Assembly (NCBI GenBank): GCA_024636855.1
Contig: JAGXGG010000034.1
Coordinates: forward strand, 1 to 44,653
Length of the DNA stretch: 44,653 bases
Direction of reading: 5' to 3'
Source: Ignavibacteriota bacterium
Lineage (GTDB): Bacteria > Bacteroidota > Ignavibacteria > Kapaibacteriales > UBA2268
The notes beneath the pieces are model-generated. The model was not told the origin of the DNA, searched no databases, and worked only from the letters and a program-made list of their open reading frames with translations. Both the position numbers and the translations under genes were made by a program. Shown piece after piece: positions 24,252 through 34,200 of this stretch. Position 1 is the first letter of the stretch; every line of letters begins with the position of its first letter.

Positions 24252-24659
24252 ATGTTTAAAACAAAAGATATAATTTCAAAGATAACAATTCTTATTGGAT
24301 TACTTGTATTAGTCTATTCTGCTATTGTATTTTCTTCTTATGATGAAAAATTTCAATCGAGCGAAGTAGTTGAAGGTAACGTAATAGACTATAGAAAAAA
24401 TAAAGATGGTATTAATGTTCCAATTGTAATTTATGTAGTAGGTAGAGATACTTTTGAATTAGATAGCAAAACGGAAATTGGCACTTATCCAAAAGAGAAT
24501 AGAGTACATATTGAGTATAATATTTCAGATCCAAGTGAAGCCGTAATATATGAGAGTTATATAAAATATGGTATCCCAATTTCTATTGCTACTATTGGGA
24601 TGATGATACTTTTATTTGGACTTATTATGCTTTATTTTTCGTGGAAGAGACGAGTTTAG
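24252..24659 (+). CDS. DUF3592-like membrane protein
   Basis: 135 residues: a membrane span at about 9-27, a small extracytoplasmic beta-rich segment (VVEGNVIDYRKNKDGINVPI, then VEIE-like strands with a DxFxLDSKTEIG turn), and a second span at about 104-128 before a short basic end (SWKRRV). This is the layout of DUF3592 proteins, whose role is unknown. The 3' end overlaps the convergent glycosyltransferase gene by 35 nt, the largest convergent overlap in the window. I see no functional link to the neighbours. Confidence 0.65.
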   Translation: MFKTKDIISKITILIGLLVLVYSAIVFSSYDEKFQSSEVVEGNVIDYRKNKDGINVPIVIYVVGRDTFELDSKTEIGTYPKENRVHIEYNISDPSEAVIYESYIKYGIPISIATIGMMILLFGLIMLYFSWKRRV

Positions 24660-25839
24660 AATACTCATCTATTATTATTTTCACATTTGATTTCCAAGTA
24701 TGTCTAGTTTCGATGAATTTTCGTGCATTCTTCCCAAGCTCATTTCTTAGATCTTCATTATCAAATAATGTTCCTATTTGAGTAATATATTCGTCTACTG
24801 TATTTGCTCTGATGAGACCCTGTGATTCATTAGCTTCTATTCCTTCTGCTGACACGTCTGTAGCTACTACAGGTAACCCCATCGACATTGCTTCTAATAT
24901 TTTAATTCTAATACCTCCACCCACGAATAAAGGAGCAATATAAACTTGTGACTTATTGTAAAACGGTTTTACATCATCTACATACCCGAGCTTTTTAACT
25001 CCAATATCTTTGAAATCATCAAATCTTTTCGGTGGATTTTTACCAATAATATTTAAACTAATATCGGGGTATTTTAAATATAATTCAGGTTGTACATTAT
25101 ATAAGAACCATTGAATTGCATTGACATTATGAATCCAATTAAATGTAGTAGCTATTACCATAGAAAAAGGTTCTTTTGGGATTTTATTATCAATTCTCCA
25201 TTCATCTAAGTTAACACCAGCACTAGCCACAATAACATTTGCACTTGGCGCTATCTCGAGTGCTCTTTCCTTATCTTCTTTTGTAATAGCAAAAGATACA
25301 TCTGAATTAGTTATAAATTCAGATTCTAAATTCATTAATAATCTATATTGCTGTCCAATAAACAATTTTTTGAGACTGAATTTTCCTAATCCATCATAAT
25401 AACGTTTCCATATCAAAAACTCTAAATTATGAAGTCTTAATCCAATAGGAATCTTATATTTGACTGATAATTCGATAGCTACTCTTGCCATATTGCTATG
25501 ATCTGCATGAATTACGTTAATAATGCTCATTTCAACTAACTGTTCAATTTTTTCTATTAAATCAGGGGTATATTGTTTTTCGATATAGAGTGATTTATTT
25601 CGAAGAAAATGGCTAATTACACGTAATTTCGTATTCTTAGTATCCATTTCTATTATTTTTATGTTTCCATTTCTTTTATTCTTATCTATTTCAATTTGTT
25701 TGATTGGATATCTAGACATACAAACCATCTCTACTTCATTTCCTTGCTCTAAAAATTGAAAATAATGATTGGCTATACTTATCCTACCACCATCATCTGC
25801 TGGAAACGGGAATTGTGGTGTTAATTGTAATATTCTCAT
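24625..25839 (-). CDS. Glycosyltransferase, GT4 family
   Basis: 404 residues with the two-Rossmann GT-B layout. The N-terminus MRILQLTPQFPFPADDGGRI has the acceptor-side glycine loop. The donor-side motif APLFVGGGIRIKILEAMSMG, continuing LPVVATDVSAEGIE at about 300-335, is the E-x7-E type element of GT4 enzymes. It should transfer a sugar from a nucleotide donor to an envelope glycan or lipid. Its start overlaps the upstream GT2 gene end by 4 nt, so the two probably act in one pathway. Donor and acceptor are unknown. Confidence 0.88.
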   Translation of the reverse strand: MRILQLTPQFPFPADDGGRISIANHYFQFLEQGNEVEMVCMSRYPIKQIEIDKNKRNGNIKIIEMDTKNTKLRVISHFLRNKSLYIEKQYTPDLIEKIEQLVEMSIINVIHADHSNMARVAIELSVKYKIPIGLRLHNLEFLIWKRYYDGLGKFSLKKLFIGQQYRLLMNLESEFITNSDVSFAITKEDKERALEIAPSANVIVASAGVNLDEWRIDNKIPKEPFSMVIATTFNWIHNVNAIQWFLYNVQPELYLKYPDISLNIIGKNPPKRFDDFKDIGVKKLGYVDDVKPFYNKSQVYIAPLFVGGGIRIKILEAMSMGLPVVATDVSAEGIEANESQGLIRANTVDEYITQIGTLFDNEDLRNELGKNARKFIETRHTWKSNVKIIIDEYSKLVSSTKNKA

Positions 25840-26744
25840 TTATATAAGTTTTTTAGAAATGATATAAATCCTTTATAAAATTCATTTTTGCCTATAACTC
25901 TTTCGAAATCATTACTTGGTATTGGATCTCTCTCATTTCTCCAAGTTTTGATAACTGTAACAATTGATTGAAAGAGAAATTCTACAAAAAAAGACAATTT
26001 GACTCTTTGTCCTAAACCGACTATTAACTGACTAAAATAACATATTATTAAATTAAGTAATCTTGAGAAAGGATAGTATTTTACTATAATCCGAATATTT
26101 TGAGTTGATAACTTCAACCATCTATCGCTTCTATTTCTATCATTTTCACTTGAATAATGTAAAGTCCTAATATTGGGAAAAATCTTTATGCTTAAATTAT
26201 TTCTCAAAGCTCGAATACTAAGATCTAACTCTTCCATCCCAAATTCCCAATAGTATCCTATTCTATCAAATACACTTTTCCTAAGTGCACTTCCTGGACC
26301 CGAAAAACTTTTAACCGGGTAGCCATCAATGTCATTTCCATTATTTCTATCTAATGTCGATAATTCAATTTCAGAAAAGTCTTTTTTAACAAGTGTTTCT
26401 GTAGTTGAAATAATATCTAAATTTGGTTGTGATTCAAAAATGTCTGAAATCCTTTTAAATGTATCTTTACTTTCCGGATGTGAATCACTATCCGTTCTCC
26501 AAATTATTTCTCCAGAAGCTTGACTGATACCTATGTTCTGTGCAAGAATATTAATATTTATTGGAAGATAAGTATATAATACTTGCGGATATTCGTTTCT
26601 AATCATATCTATAGTTCCGTCATTCGAAGCATTATCAATAACTATTACTTCAAAGTTATCATAGTCTTGACTATAAAAACCTTTAAGAGTAACTCTTAAA
26701 TCATCTTTACGATTTTTAGTACATATTACTACGCTTATTCTCAT
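25836..26744 (-). CDS. Glycosyltransferase, GT2 family
   Basis: 302 residues. The GT-A core starts MRISVVICTKNRKDDLRVTL and has the nucleotide-binding VIVIDNASNDGT at 34-44 and the metal-binding DSD at 85-87 (RTDSDSH). GSALRKSVFDRIGYY and the acidic MEELDLSIRA complete the fold. The C-terminal 60 residues are hydrophobic and basic, which may give peripheral membrane contact. It is likely coupled to the downstream GT4 gene by a 4-nt overlap, and is probably used in polysaccharide or glycolipid synthesis. Confidence 0.88.
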   Translation of the reverse strand: MRISVVICTKNRKDDLRVTLKGFYSQDYDNFEVIVIDNASNDGTIDMIRNEYPQVLYTYLPININILAQNIGISQASGEIIWRTDSDSHPESKDTFKRISDIFESQPNLDIISTTETLVKKDFSEIELSTLDRNNGNDIDGYPVKSFSGPGSALRKSVFDRIGYYWEFGMEELDLSIRALRNNLSIKIFPNIRTLHYSSENDRNRSDRWLKLSTQNIRIIVKYYPFSRLLNLIICYFSQLIVGLGQRVKLSFFVEFLFQSIVTVIKTWRNERDPIPSNDFERVIGKNEFYKGFISFLKNLYK

Positions 26745-26821
26745 ACAGAAAAGTTATTTTGATATATTAGACAAGTAAAGAGTGCAAAATATTAAAAAAT
26801 ATGTCATAAATAAATAATTGA

Positions 26822-27853
26822 ATGTTTTATAAAAGCTCAAAAAAAGAAGATCACAGAATAAAGAAACCTTATATTCCTCTATTTTTATTGGTGACAATAA
26901 TAATTGGTGGGACAATTGGTTATGATATAATATGGACTGAAACAGAATCTAATATCATCGATGCTCTTTATATGACAATCATTACGATAACTACAGTTGG
27001 TTATGCAGAAGTATTTCCTTTGGATACGACAGGTAGAATATTTACAATGATAATAGGTGTATTAGGGATAGGTAGTTTATTTTATCTTCTTAGTATTTTC
27101 ATGGAAAATCTATTTACTTATCAATTATTAAACATTAGAGGAAAGAAAAAAGTGCAGAAAAGACTCGACAAATTATCAAATCATATAATAGTAGTTGGTT
27201 ATGGTAGAGTAGGGGAGTTAGCTACAAAAGAATTGATTGAAAGAAATATCGAATTTGTGATAATAGATAAAGAGATTCCTGATGAATTAAAAAGTCTAAA
27301 AAATGTAATCTCAATCGAAGGCGATGCTACAGATGATGCTGTACTTTCACTTGCTAATGTAGAAGAGGCCAAATCACTTGTTGTAGCAACTGCAGATGCC
27401 TCTACTAATCTATTTATTGTTCTGAGTGCTAGAGAGCTAAATGAGAAAGTTTTCATAATCTCAAGATCAGATAATTCTTTGCTTGAGAAAAAACTATTAC
27501 GAGCAGGAGCTGATAGAACTCTAAACCCTTATTCTGCGGGTGGTCAGAAAATGGCAAATATAGCAATAGACCCTCAAATTATGGATTTCATAGATTCTAA
27601 TCTAGGAACAAAAGATGGCGATTTTCTAAAAATAGAACAATTCGAACTATCTGAAGATAATGACTGGCATGGTAAAACTCTAAAAGAGTTAGATATTCGT
27701 CAAAAATCAGGTGTAACTATAATTGGTATTATTAGAGATAATGACACAAATCTGAACCCATTTGGAGATTTCGAATTGAAGTCAAAAGATCAACTGGTTG
27801 CTATTGGGACTAAAGACCAGCTAATGAAATTCAATGATCTTTGTAATCGTTAG
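26822..27853 (+). CDS. TrkA-domain potassium-channel-like protein with altered filter
   Basis: 343 residues: two membrane spans (about 17-34 and 71-95) with a pore loop between, then a TrkA_N/RCK Rossmann domain (IIVVGYGRVGELA, GxGxxG at 126-131, followed by the acidic FVIIDKE) and a TrkA_C domain from about 265. The filter is TVGYAE (58-63) instead of TVGYGD, so the second filter glycine is Ala. It is probably a nucleotide- or ligand-gated cation channel of the MthK type. The gene has its own upstream region and ends 4 nt from the convergent HAD gene. Confidence 0.85.
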   Translation: MFYKSSKKEDHRIKKPYIPLFLLVTIIIGGTIGYDIIWTETESNIIDALYMTIITITTVGYAEVFPLDTTGRIFTMIIGVLGIGSLFYLLSIFMENLFTYQLLNIRGKKKVQKRLDKLSNHIIVVGYGRVGELATKELIERNIEFVIIDKEIPDELKSLKNVISIEGDATDDAVLSLANVEEAKSLVVATADASTNLFIVLSARELNEKVFIISRSDNSLLEKKLLRAGADRTLNPYSAGGQKMANIAIDPQIMDFIDSNLGTKDGDFLKIEQFELSEDNDWHGKTLKELDIRQKSGVTIIGIIRDNDTNLNPFGDFELKSKDQLVAIGTKDQLMKFNDLCNR

Positions 27854-27857
27854 ATAG

Positions 27858-28592
27858 TTAAATATCTAATGATTCGTTCAATTCTAACCAATGATTAATT
27901 GTTATATCAGCACTTGATATTTCGGGATTCTTACGATCGAACTCCGAATCAACTCCAGTAAATAATACAGATATCATTCCTGTATTATTAGCTCCAACTA
28001 CATCAGTTCTTTCAATGTCACCAATATGTAAAGAATGAGCTGGGTCTGTTTTTAATTCATGCAAAATAGTGTGAAATGCTTTCTCATGTGGCTTACTAAC
28101 TCCAGTCTCATTGCTAAAGCTAAATGAAGTAAAATAATCTAATATTTCATTATCTGCCATTAACTTTCTTAAGTGAGTACCCGGAGAATATCCAGTATCT
28201 GAAATTAATCCAAGTCTATATTTCTCAGCTAATTTAGGTAACATTTCCTTTACTCCATCTATCAAGACAGGAGGATGCTCGAATAAGCTATCTTCATAAG
28301 ATGTAACAATCCTTTCGAAAGCACTTTTTTCATTAGGTAAGTTCAAGTGTGTAAAAATAACTTGAACTAATTCTGAACTTTCAGGAGTTCTCATTTTATT
28401 TATCCAATGATCTTCAAAATAAGTCCAACTTTCTTTTATTGCTATATCCAATTCAGTTTCAAGGATATCAAAACCTAGTTTAGATGTTTCTTGTAAAAAG
28501 ATATCATTTCTATATTTATATCTACCTTCATGATTTACTGAATCAAATAATGTATTCCAGAAATCTATTGTTATTACTTTTAAATCTTTCAT
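27858..28592 (-). CDS. HAD-superfamily hydrolase, subfamily IA
   Basis: 244 residues. Motif I is DFWNTL with nucleophile Asp10; the usual second Asp is Trp12. Motif II is the S in GLISDTGYS, motif III the Lys in GVSKPHEKAF, and motif IV GDIERTDVVGA. A helical cap lies between motifs I and II. It probably acts on a small phosphorylated or related substrate, which cannot be predicted. It follows nth by 2 nt, in one transcript with nth and a glycosyltransferase gene. Confidence 0.88.
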   Translation of the reverse strand: MKDLKVITIDFWNTLFDSVNHEGRYKYRNDIFLQETSKLGFDILETELDIAIKESWTYFEDHWINKMRTPESSELVQVIFTHLNLPNEKSAFERIVTSYEDSLFEHPPVLIDGVKEMLPKLAEKYRLGLISDTGYSPGTHLRKLMADNEILDYFTSFSFSNETGVSKPHEKAFHTILHELKTDPAHSLHIGDIERTDVVGANNTGMISVLFTGVDSEFDRKNPEISSADITINHWLELNESLDI

Positions 28593-28594
28593 TT

Positions 28595-29266
28595 TTATTT
28601 CTTTTTTTTATTTTCTAATGAATATGCAGACGGACAAAGATGATTAATAACGCATTTACCACAAAGTGGTTTTTTTGCATCACATATTTTCCTTCCATGC
28701 TGAATCATATAATGTGTAAACATAACCCAATCTTCTTGTGGTATTAATTCCATCAATTCATATTCTATCTTAACGGCATTAGTTGTATTAACAAATCCTA
28801 AACGATTAGAAAGTCTGCTAACATGAGTATCAACTACAATACCATCTATTCCGAAGCAATGTCCTAATACAACATTTGCTGTTTTTCGACCTACACCATC
28901 TAAACTTAGTAATTCTTCCATTGTGCCTGGAACTTCACTATTAAATTCTTCGACCAGTCTTTTAGTTGCACTTTTGATATTTTTTGCTTTATTCTTATAA
29001 AAACCAGTTGAATAAATGTCCTGTTCCAAATTTTCAATTGGAATTAATACATAATCTTCAGGTGTTTTATATTTTTTAAATAACGATTCGGTTACAATAT
29101 TTACTCTTGCATCAGTGCATTGAGCGCTCAATATAGTAGCTATTAATAATTCAAATGGATTTGAATAGTTAAGAGCTATCCTAGCATCAAGATGTTCTAG
29201 TTTTAGAATATCAAGTATATCTTTCATTCTTTCACTTCGAGCAGATTTACTTTTCGAAAATTTCAT
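28595..29266 (-). CDS. nth: Endonuclease III
   Basis: 223 residues. The helix-hairpin-helix carries catalytic Lys128 (LDGVGRKTANVVLG), the catalytic Asp146 lies in VVDTHVSRL, and four cysteines (195, 202, 205, 211) have the C-x6-C-x2-C-x5-C spacing of the 4Fe-4S cluster. It removes oxidised pyrimidines and cuts the abasic strand in base excision repair. The start overlaps the upstream glycosyltransferase by 4 nt. Confidence 0.96.
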   Translation of the reverse strand: MKFSKSKSARSERMKDILDILKLEHLDARIALNYSNPFELLIATILSAQCTDARVNIVTESLFKKYKTPEDYVLIPIENLEQDIYSTGFYKNKAKNIKSATKRLVEEFNSEVPGTMEELLSLDGVGRKTANVVLGHCFGIDGIVVDTHVSRLSNRLGFVNTTNAVKIEYELMELIPQEDWVMFTHYMIQHGRKICDAKKPLCGKCVINHLCPSAYSLENKKKK

Positions 29267-29889
29267 TTACTCACCGTATTACAAATTGAATCTGGAGTAT
29301 CACGATAATAAATATAAGTTTGATATTCTGTTTTTACTATATTCAATTTTCTTTTTTCAAATTCTTCATACATCTTACTATCTTCACTATAATCAACATT
29401 CTCATCAAATAATAATATCTTATTATCAAGGTTAGAATTAATGAAGAAAGTACCGCCGATAACACATTCTGAAAGTTCAATCATTTTTTCAATATTATTC
29501 TTATCTGGAACTTTGCTATTTCCAATTATTTCTACACCACCATGTAGTAAATCTATTTTATTATCTTTTAATAATTCAAATCTTTTAGAAAGATGAACAG
29601 TTTTATATTCATCATCTGAGTCAAGAAATGTGATGTATTTCCCATTTGCCTTACTTATACCAAGGTTTCTAGCTTTAGCTACGCCACTATTATTATCAGT
29701 TTTGAAATATCTAAAACGATTATCAACAAGAAATGGTGTGATAACACTTTTTGTGTTATCAGTACTGCAATCATCGATATTTATTAATTCCCAATTTTCA
29801 GTATCTTGATTCAAGACTGATTCAATTGCTCTTGAGACTAATTCTTCTCTGTTATATACTGCAATTATTATAGAAAAAAATGGTTTCAT
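29263..29889 (-). CDS. Short GT2-family glycosyltransferase
   Basis: 208 residues, only the GT-A catalytic core. FFSIIIAVYNREELVSRAIE, then INIDDCSTDNT, AKARNLGISKANGKYITFLD and the metal-binding DSD at 90-92 are typical. The usual C-terminal region after the core is short, ending YYRDTPDSICNTVSK, so it may be a compact member rather than a truncation; no downstream remnant is visible. It is first in a minus-strand group with nth and a HAD hydrolase. The substrate is unknown. Confidence 0.85.
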   Translation of the reverse strand: MKPFFSIIIAVYNREELVSRAIESVLNQDTENWELINIDDCSTDNTKSVITPFLVDNRFRYFKTDNNSGVAKARNLGISKANGKYITFLDSDDEYKTVHLSKRFELLKDNKIDLLHGGVEIIGNSKVPDKNNIEKMIELSECVIGGTFFINSNLDNKILLFDENVDYSEDSKMYEEFEKRKLNIVKTEYQTYIYYRDTPDSICNTVSK

Positions 29890-29911
29890 ATATATTTCGT
29901 TATAACTTTAG

Positions 29912-29919
29912 TAAATTTG
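29912..29919 (+). promoter_or_regulatory. Candidate -7 element (TAAATTTG) for the rsmG operon
   Basis: TAAATTTG matches TAnnTTTG and would place the transcript start about 24 nt before rsmG. It lies in the 58-nt divergent gap between the short glycosyltransferase and rsmG. Confidence 0.4.
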
Positions 29920-29947
29920 TTTTTATTTTAATCACAATATAAAGAAT

Positions 29948-30613
29948 ATGGATTTAATACAGTTTTGGACAATACTTTCTGCAAATGGAATAGTACTAGA
30001 TCAAAAGCAAAGAGAAAGAATTGAAAGATATGCTAATGAATTATTACATTGGAATAGCAAAGTAAACTTGATTTCAAGAAAAGATGAAGGAATGATTTTA
30101 GAATCACATATTCTTCATTCTCTTTCTATACTTAGGTTTATAAACTTAGATGGAAAGTATGAATGTATGGATTTGGGTTCAGGTGGTGGACTACCAGGTA
30201 TCCCTCTAACTATTGCTTCTCCCAAAATAAATATGTTACTGCTTGATTCTATTAAAAAGAAAATGAAAGTTACTGAGATGTTGGCTCAACATACTCAACT
30301 AAGAAACATCAAATCAAAAGCAGAAAGAGTAGAAGTACTAGCAAATCAAAAAGAATATCATAAAAAGTTTGATTTTATCTTTGCGCGAGGTGTAGCGAGA
30401 TTAAACCTCATACAGTCATGGGTTGCGCCTATTCTAAAAGATGATGGTAAAATAGTACTCCTAAAAGGTGGAGATTTGACTGACGAAATCAACGAAGCAA
30501 AAAAGCATAATAAAGCTTTGAAAGTTGAAATGCATGATTTAGATTTGATTGCATTCGACCATTTCAAAAAATTACAAAAGAAGATATTAATCTGCAGCTT
30601 TGATAACAAATAA
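29948..30613 (+). CDS. rsmG: 16S rRNA (guanine527-N7)-methyltransferase
   Basis: 221 residues. The SAM-binding loop MDLGSGGGLPGIPLTIA is at 74-90, preceded by the RsmG motif WNSKVNLISRKDE (35-47) and LESHILHSL, and followed by FDFIFARGVARL. It methylates G527 of 16S rRNA. It is first in an operon with the DUF4159 and DUF4175 genes (TAATG one-base overlap), an unusual partnership, since rsmG often lies near mnmG or parA/parB. Confidence 0.94.
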   Translation: MDLIQFWTILSANGIVLDQKQRERIERYANELLHWNSKVNLISRKDEGMILESHILHSLSILRFINLDGKYECMDLGSGGGLPGIPLTIASPKINMLLLDSIKKKMKVTEMLAQHTQLRNIKSKAERVEVLANQKEYHKKFDFIFARGVARLNLIQSWVAPILKDDGKIVLLKGGDLTDEINEAKKHNKALKVEMHDLDLIAFDHFKKLQKKILICSFDNK

Positions 30614-31290
30614 TGCTTACAATCGTAACATACACAATGCGATTAATAACATTCATATTATTATCAATTCTATTTATCTTACCACTTCATTCTGCTGAAA
30701 AAATCAAAATAGGCAGAGTGAAATATTCTGGTGGTGGGGATTGGTACAATGACCCAACTAGTGAAGTTAATTTATTAAGTTTTGTTAAAAGCAATACAAA
30801 TGCATTAGCCGAACCTGTATATGAGTATGTAGATTTAAAATCTGATAATCTTTTTGATTATCCGATTCTATTTCTAACTGGTCATGGCAATGTTAATTTC
30901 TCGGGAAAAGAAGCTGAAAACCTAAGACTTTATCTAGAAAATGGTGGTTTTCTATATATAGATGATGATTATGGTTTAGATTCTTTTATAAGAAAGGAAA
31001 TGAAGAAAGTGTTTAATGATAAAGAATTCCTTGAAATACCATTTTCTCATCCTATTTATACTATACAATATGATTTCTCTTCTGGACCTCCCAAAATACA
31101 TGAACATGATGATAAGAAACCTCAATCTTTCGGTATATTTATAGATGAAAGATTAGCAGTTTTTTATACAGTAGAAAGCAACCCTAGTGATGGATGGGCA
31201 GATCCTGATACACATAATGATGCTCCTGAGTTAAGAGAGTTAGCGTTGAAATTTGGTACTAATATTATAATATGGGCATTGATGAATTAG
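30613..31290 (+). CDS. DUF4159-domain secreted protein
   Basis: 225 residues. The ATG at 30613 overlaps the rsmG stop; an in-frame ATG at 30637 gives a cleaner signal peptide (MRLITFILLSILFILPLHSA) and may be used. The mature part starts KIKIGRVKYSGGGDWYND and has LFLTGHGNVNFSGKEAENLR, then YLENGGFLYIDDDYG, the glutamine-amidotransferase-like fold of DUF4159. It ends with RELALKFGTNIIIWAL. Family members are found beside MoxR/BatA-type genes in Bacteroidota, and their function is unknown. One base separates its stop from the DUF4175 gene. Confidence 0.85.
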   Translation: MLTIVTYTMRLITFILLSILFILPLHSAEKIKIGRVKYSGGGDWYNDPTSEVNLLSFVKSNTNALAEPVYEYVDLKSDNLFDYPILFLTGHGNVNFSGKEAENLRLYLENGGFLYIDDDYGLDSFIRKEMKKVFNDKEFLEIPFSHPIYTIQYDFSSGPPKIHEHDDKKPQSFGIFIDERLAVFYTVESNPSDGWADPDTHNDAPELRELALKFGTNIIIWALMN

Positions 31291-31291
31291 A

Positions 31292-34200
31292 ATGAATAAC
31301 TCAGAAATAAAATATAACTCACTAATTCAAAGACTTAAAGAAGCATATAACAAGCAGAGTACGCTTGATTTAGTCTTACATATAGTTGGTGGGTTTAGTC
31401 TTATTTCGGTGATTTTCGTACTTGTGTCATTGATTGAATTCTTTGTGAATGGCTCAATAGAATTTAGAACTGATTTATTCTATGCTTTCATAGGCTTAGC
31501 ATTGGCTACTATTATAACGTCTTTTATACTGTATAAAAGAAAATATAGAATCAAAGAGTATGACTCTATCTTGGTAACATCAAATAAAGTTGGAAATTAC
31601 TTCCCTCAAATTAGAGATAAGCTAACAAATGCTTTGCAAATCTATAATCAAGTAAATACTAGTCAAGGGATATCAATTGATTTGGCTAATTATGAGCTAG
31701 AATCAATCTCAACTAAAACTCAAGATTATAATTTCAATGATATTATAGATAGAAAAAAGTTCAAAAAATTCATTTTATTATTTCTATCAATTATATTTTT
31801 AGGATTAGTCTTAACATCTCTTCCTAACATCTTGTTAAATCCTGCTGCAAATAGGGTAATAAATTATAATAAGTCTTTTATCCCAACAGCACCTTTTGAT
31901 ATAAAATTGAAAAATAAGAGTGGAAATGTCTTAAGGGGAGAAGATATTGAAATTGTAATTTCTTCCTCAGGTAATAGTCCCGATAAGCTGACTTTATTTA
32001 TTAAAGAAGATAATCAAGATGAGTATGATGAACTTATAATAGAAAGAAATTCAGAAAAAGAGTATGTCTACAAGATATCTTCTATCAAGAATTCAATTTC
32101 TTACTATGCGAGTACACAATGGTATAACTCTGCTATTCAGACTGAAATTGGTAAAGTGAATGTTAGTGAAAGACCAGTAGTTAAGAGAATGACTGGCAAG
32201 GTTTCTTATCCATCTTATACTGGAGAGAAACTAATCGATTTCGATATTAATACAGCCGATATTGTTGCTATTAATGGTAGTAAAATTTCGTTTAATCTAG
32301 AATCGAATAAGGATATCAAAAAGGCATTTATGATATTCAATTCAGAATCATCTGTAATTGATTCAAATGGAATAGTAAATGAAACTATCAGTAAATCGGA
32401 TACTATAGAACTATCAGTTAATAAGAATAAAGCAAATCTCAACTTTACTATTAGAAAATCGGGTTACTATTATTTCAAACTATTTGATAATAATGGTGTG
32501 GATAATGAGAACCCTATAAAGTATAGCATAATCGCTACTACGGATAATAGTCCAAATATTACTCTTATTAATCCTACTGAAAATGTTCAACTTTCTGAGA
32601 ATGCTTTAATTCAAATCGATACTGAAATAATGGATGATTTTGGATTTACTAATCTTAGATTGAATTATAAGTTAGTAAAATCAATTTATGTAGCTCCATC
32701 AAAAGATTATAAATCTGTAAATATAAGTATAAAAAAGAATGAGAAATATCAATTAGCTTCTTATATGTGGGATTTGAATTCGATGGGGATTTCTCCTGAA
32801 GATGAGTATGAGTTCTATTTAGAAGTATTTGATAATGATATAGTAAATGGTCCGAAATCAGCTAAAACTCGAATATTATCAGTAAGACTACCATCACTCG
32901 AAGAAGTAATTGCTTCTTCTGAACAGGCTCAAAAAGAAATTGAAAAGGATTTATCTGAAGTATTGAAAGAGGCTCAAGAACTTAAAAAGAATATGGAAGA
33001 GCTAAAACAAGACCTAAGGAAAGATTTCAAAAAGAAGGAAATGAATTATGAACAGAAGAAAAAAGCAGAAGATATAGCTAATAAACAAAAGCAAATTTCT
33101 GAGGATGTCAAAAATCTTCAGGAAAAGATAAATGAAACTGCAAAAGAAATGCACGAGAATAAAGTGCTTTCTCCTGAAACTCTTGAAAAATTCATGAAAC
33201 TACAGGAGCTACTTAAGCAAGTAGATATGCCTGAACTAAGAAAAATGCAAGAGAAAATGAATAAAGAGTTGAAGGATATGACTCCTCAAGAAATGCAGAA
33301 AGCTCTAGAAGATATGAAATTCGACGAAGAGCAATTCCAAAAGAGCATAGAGCGGTCGATGAAAATATTAGAAAGAATGAAAGCCGAACAAAAGACTGAC
33401 GCCATAAAAAAAATGGGTGAGAAGTTAGAAAAGGATTTAGAGAACCTAATGAATGAAACTGAGAAATCAGACTCAAAGGATAATAAGGAAAATGAAAAAT
33501 TAGCCAAAAAACAAGATAATCTAAATAAAGATCTCGATAAGTTAGATAATCAGATGAAAGAGCTAGAAGATATGTTATCTAAGCAAGAAGATATGCCCAT
33601 GGATAAACTTGATGAAGCTAATAAGGAGCTAAATAAGCAAGAAACTTCTGAGCAAATGGAAAAATCTGAGCAAAATTTACAAAAAGGGCAAAAACAAGAA
33701 GCTCAGAAAAATCAGCAGAATGCAAAGCAGAATATGAAGAAATTCAACAAAAAAATGTCTGAGCTAAAGCAAGAAATGGAAAACAAAGTATCAAGAGAAA
33801 CTCTGAATACTATGAAAAAAGCTGTTCAAGATATGCTTCAGATTTCAAAAGAGCAAGAGCAATTGAAGAACCAAACAAATGCCTCTAATTATAATTCGCC
33901 ACAATTACCAGAGATTAATAATAAACAGAATAAATTAAATGAGTCACTACAAAGAGTTGCAAATAGTCTAACTCAACTTTCTGAAAAATCTTTTGCTGTA
34001 ACACCAGAGATGGGGAAAGATATAGGTAAGGCAATGCAAGAAATGAATACTGCGATGAGTGAATTAGCAGAAAGACGTTCTTCACAAGCAGGAAAAGCAC
34101 AACAGCAATCTATGGCTAAGATGAATAGTGCTGTTAGTCAAATGCAGGGTATGTTAGGTCAGATGCAAGGTCAAGGTAAGGGACAAGGGCAGGGTAAAGG

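Noticed and set aside
26745-26821. Inverted repeat around ATATT...AATAT before the channel gene as an operator
   Set aside because: It is very AT-rich and too short to separate from chance.
24252-29889. The glycosyltransferase stretch as a transferred capsule or O-antigen island
   Set aside because: Only three glycosyltransferases, mixed with housekeeping genes such as nth, no mobility genes and no visible change in base composition.
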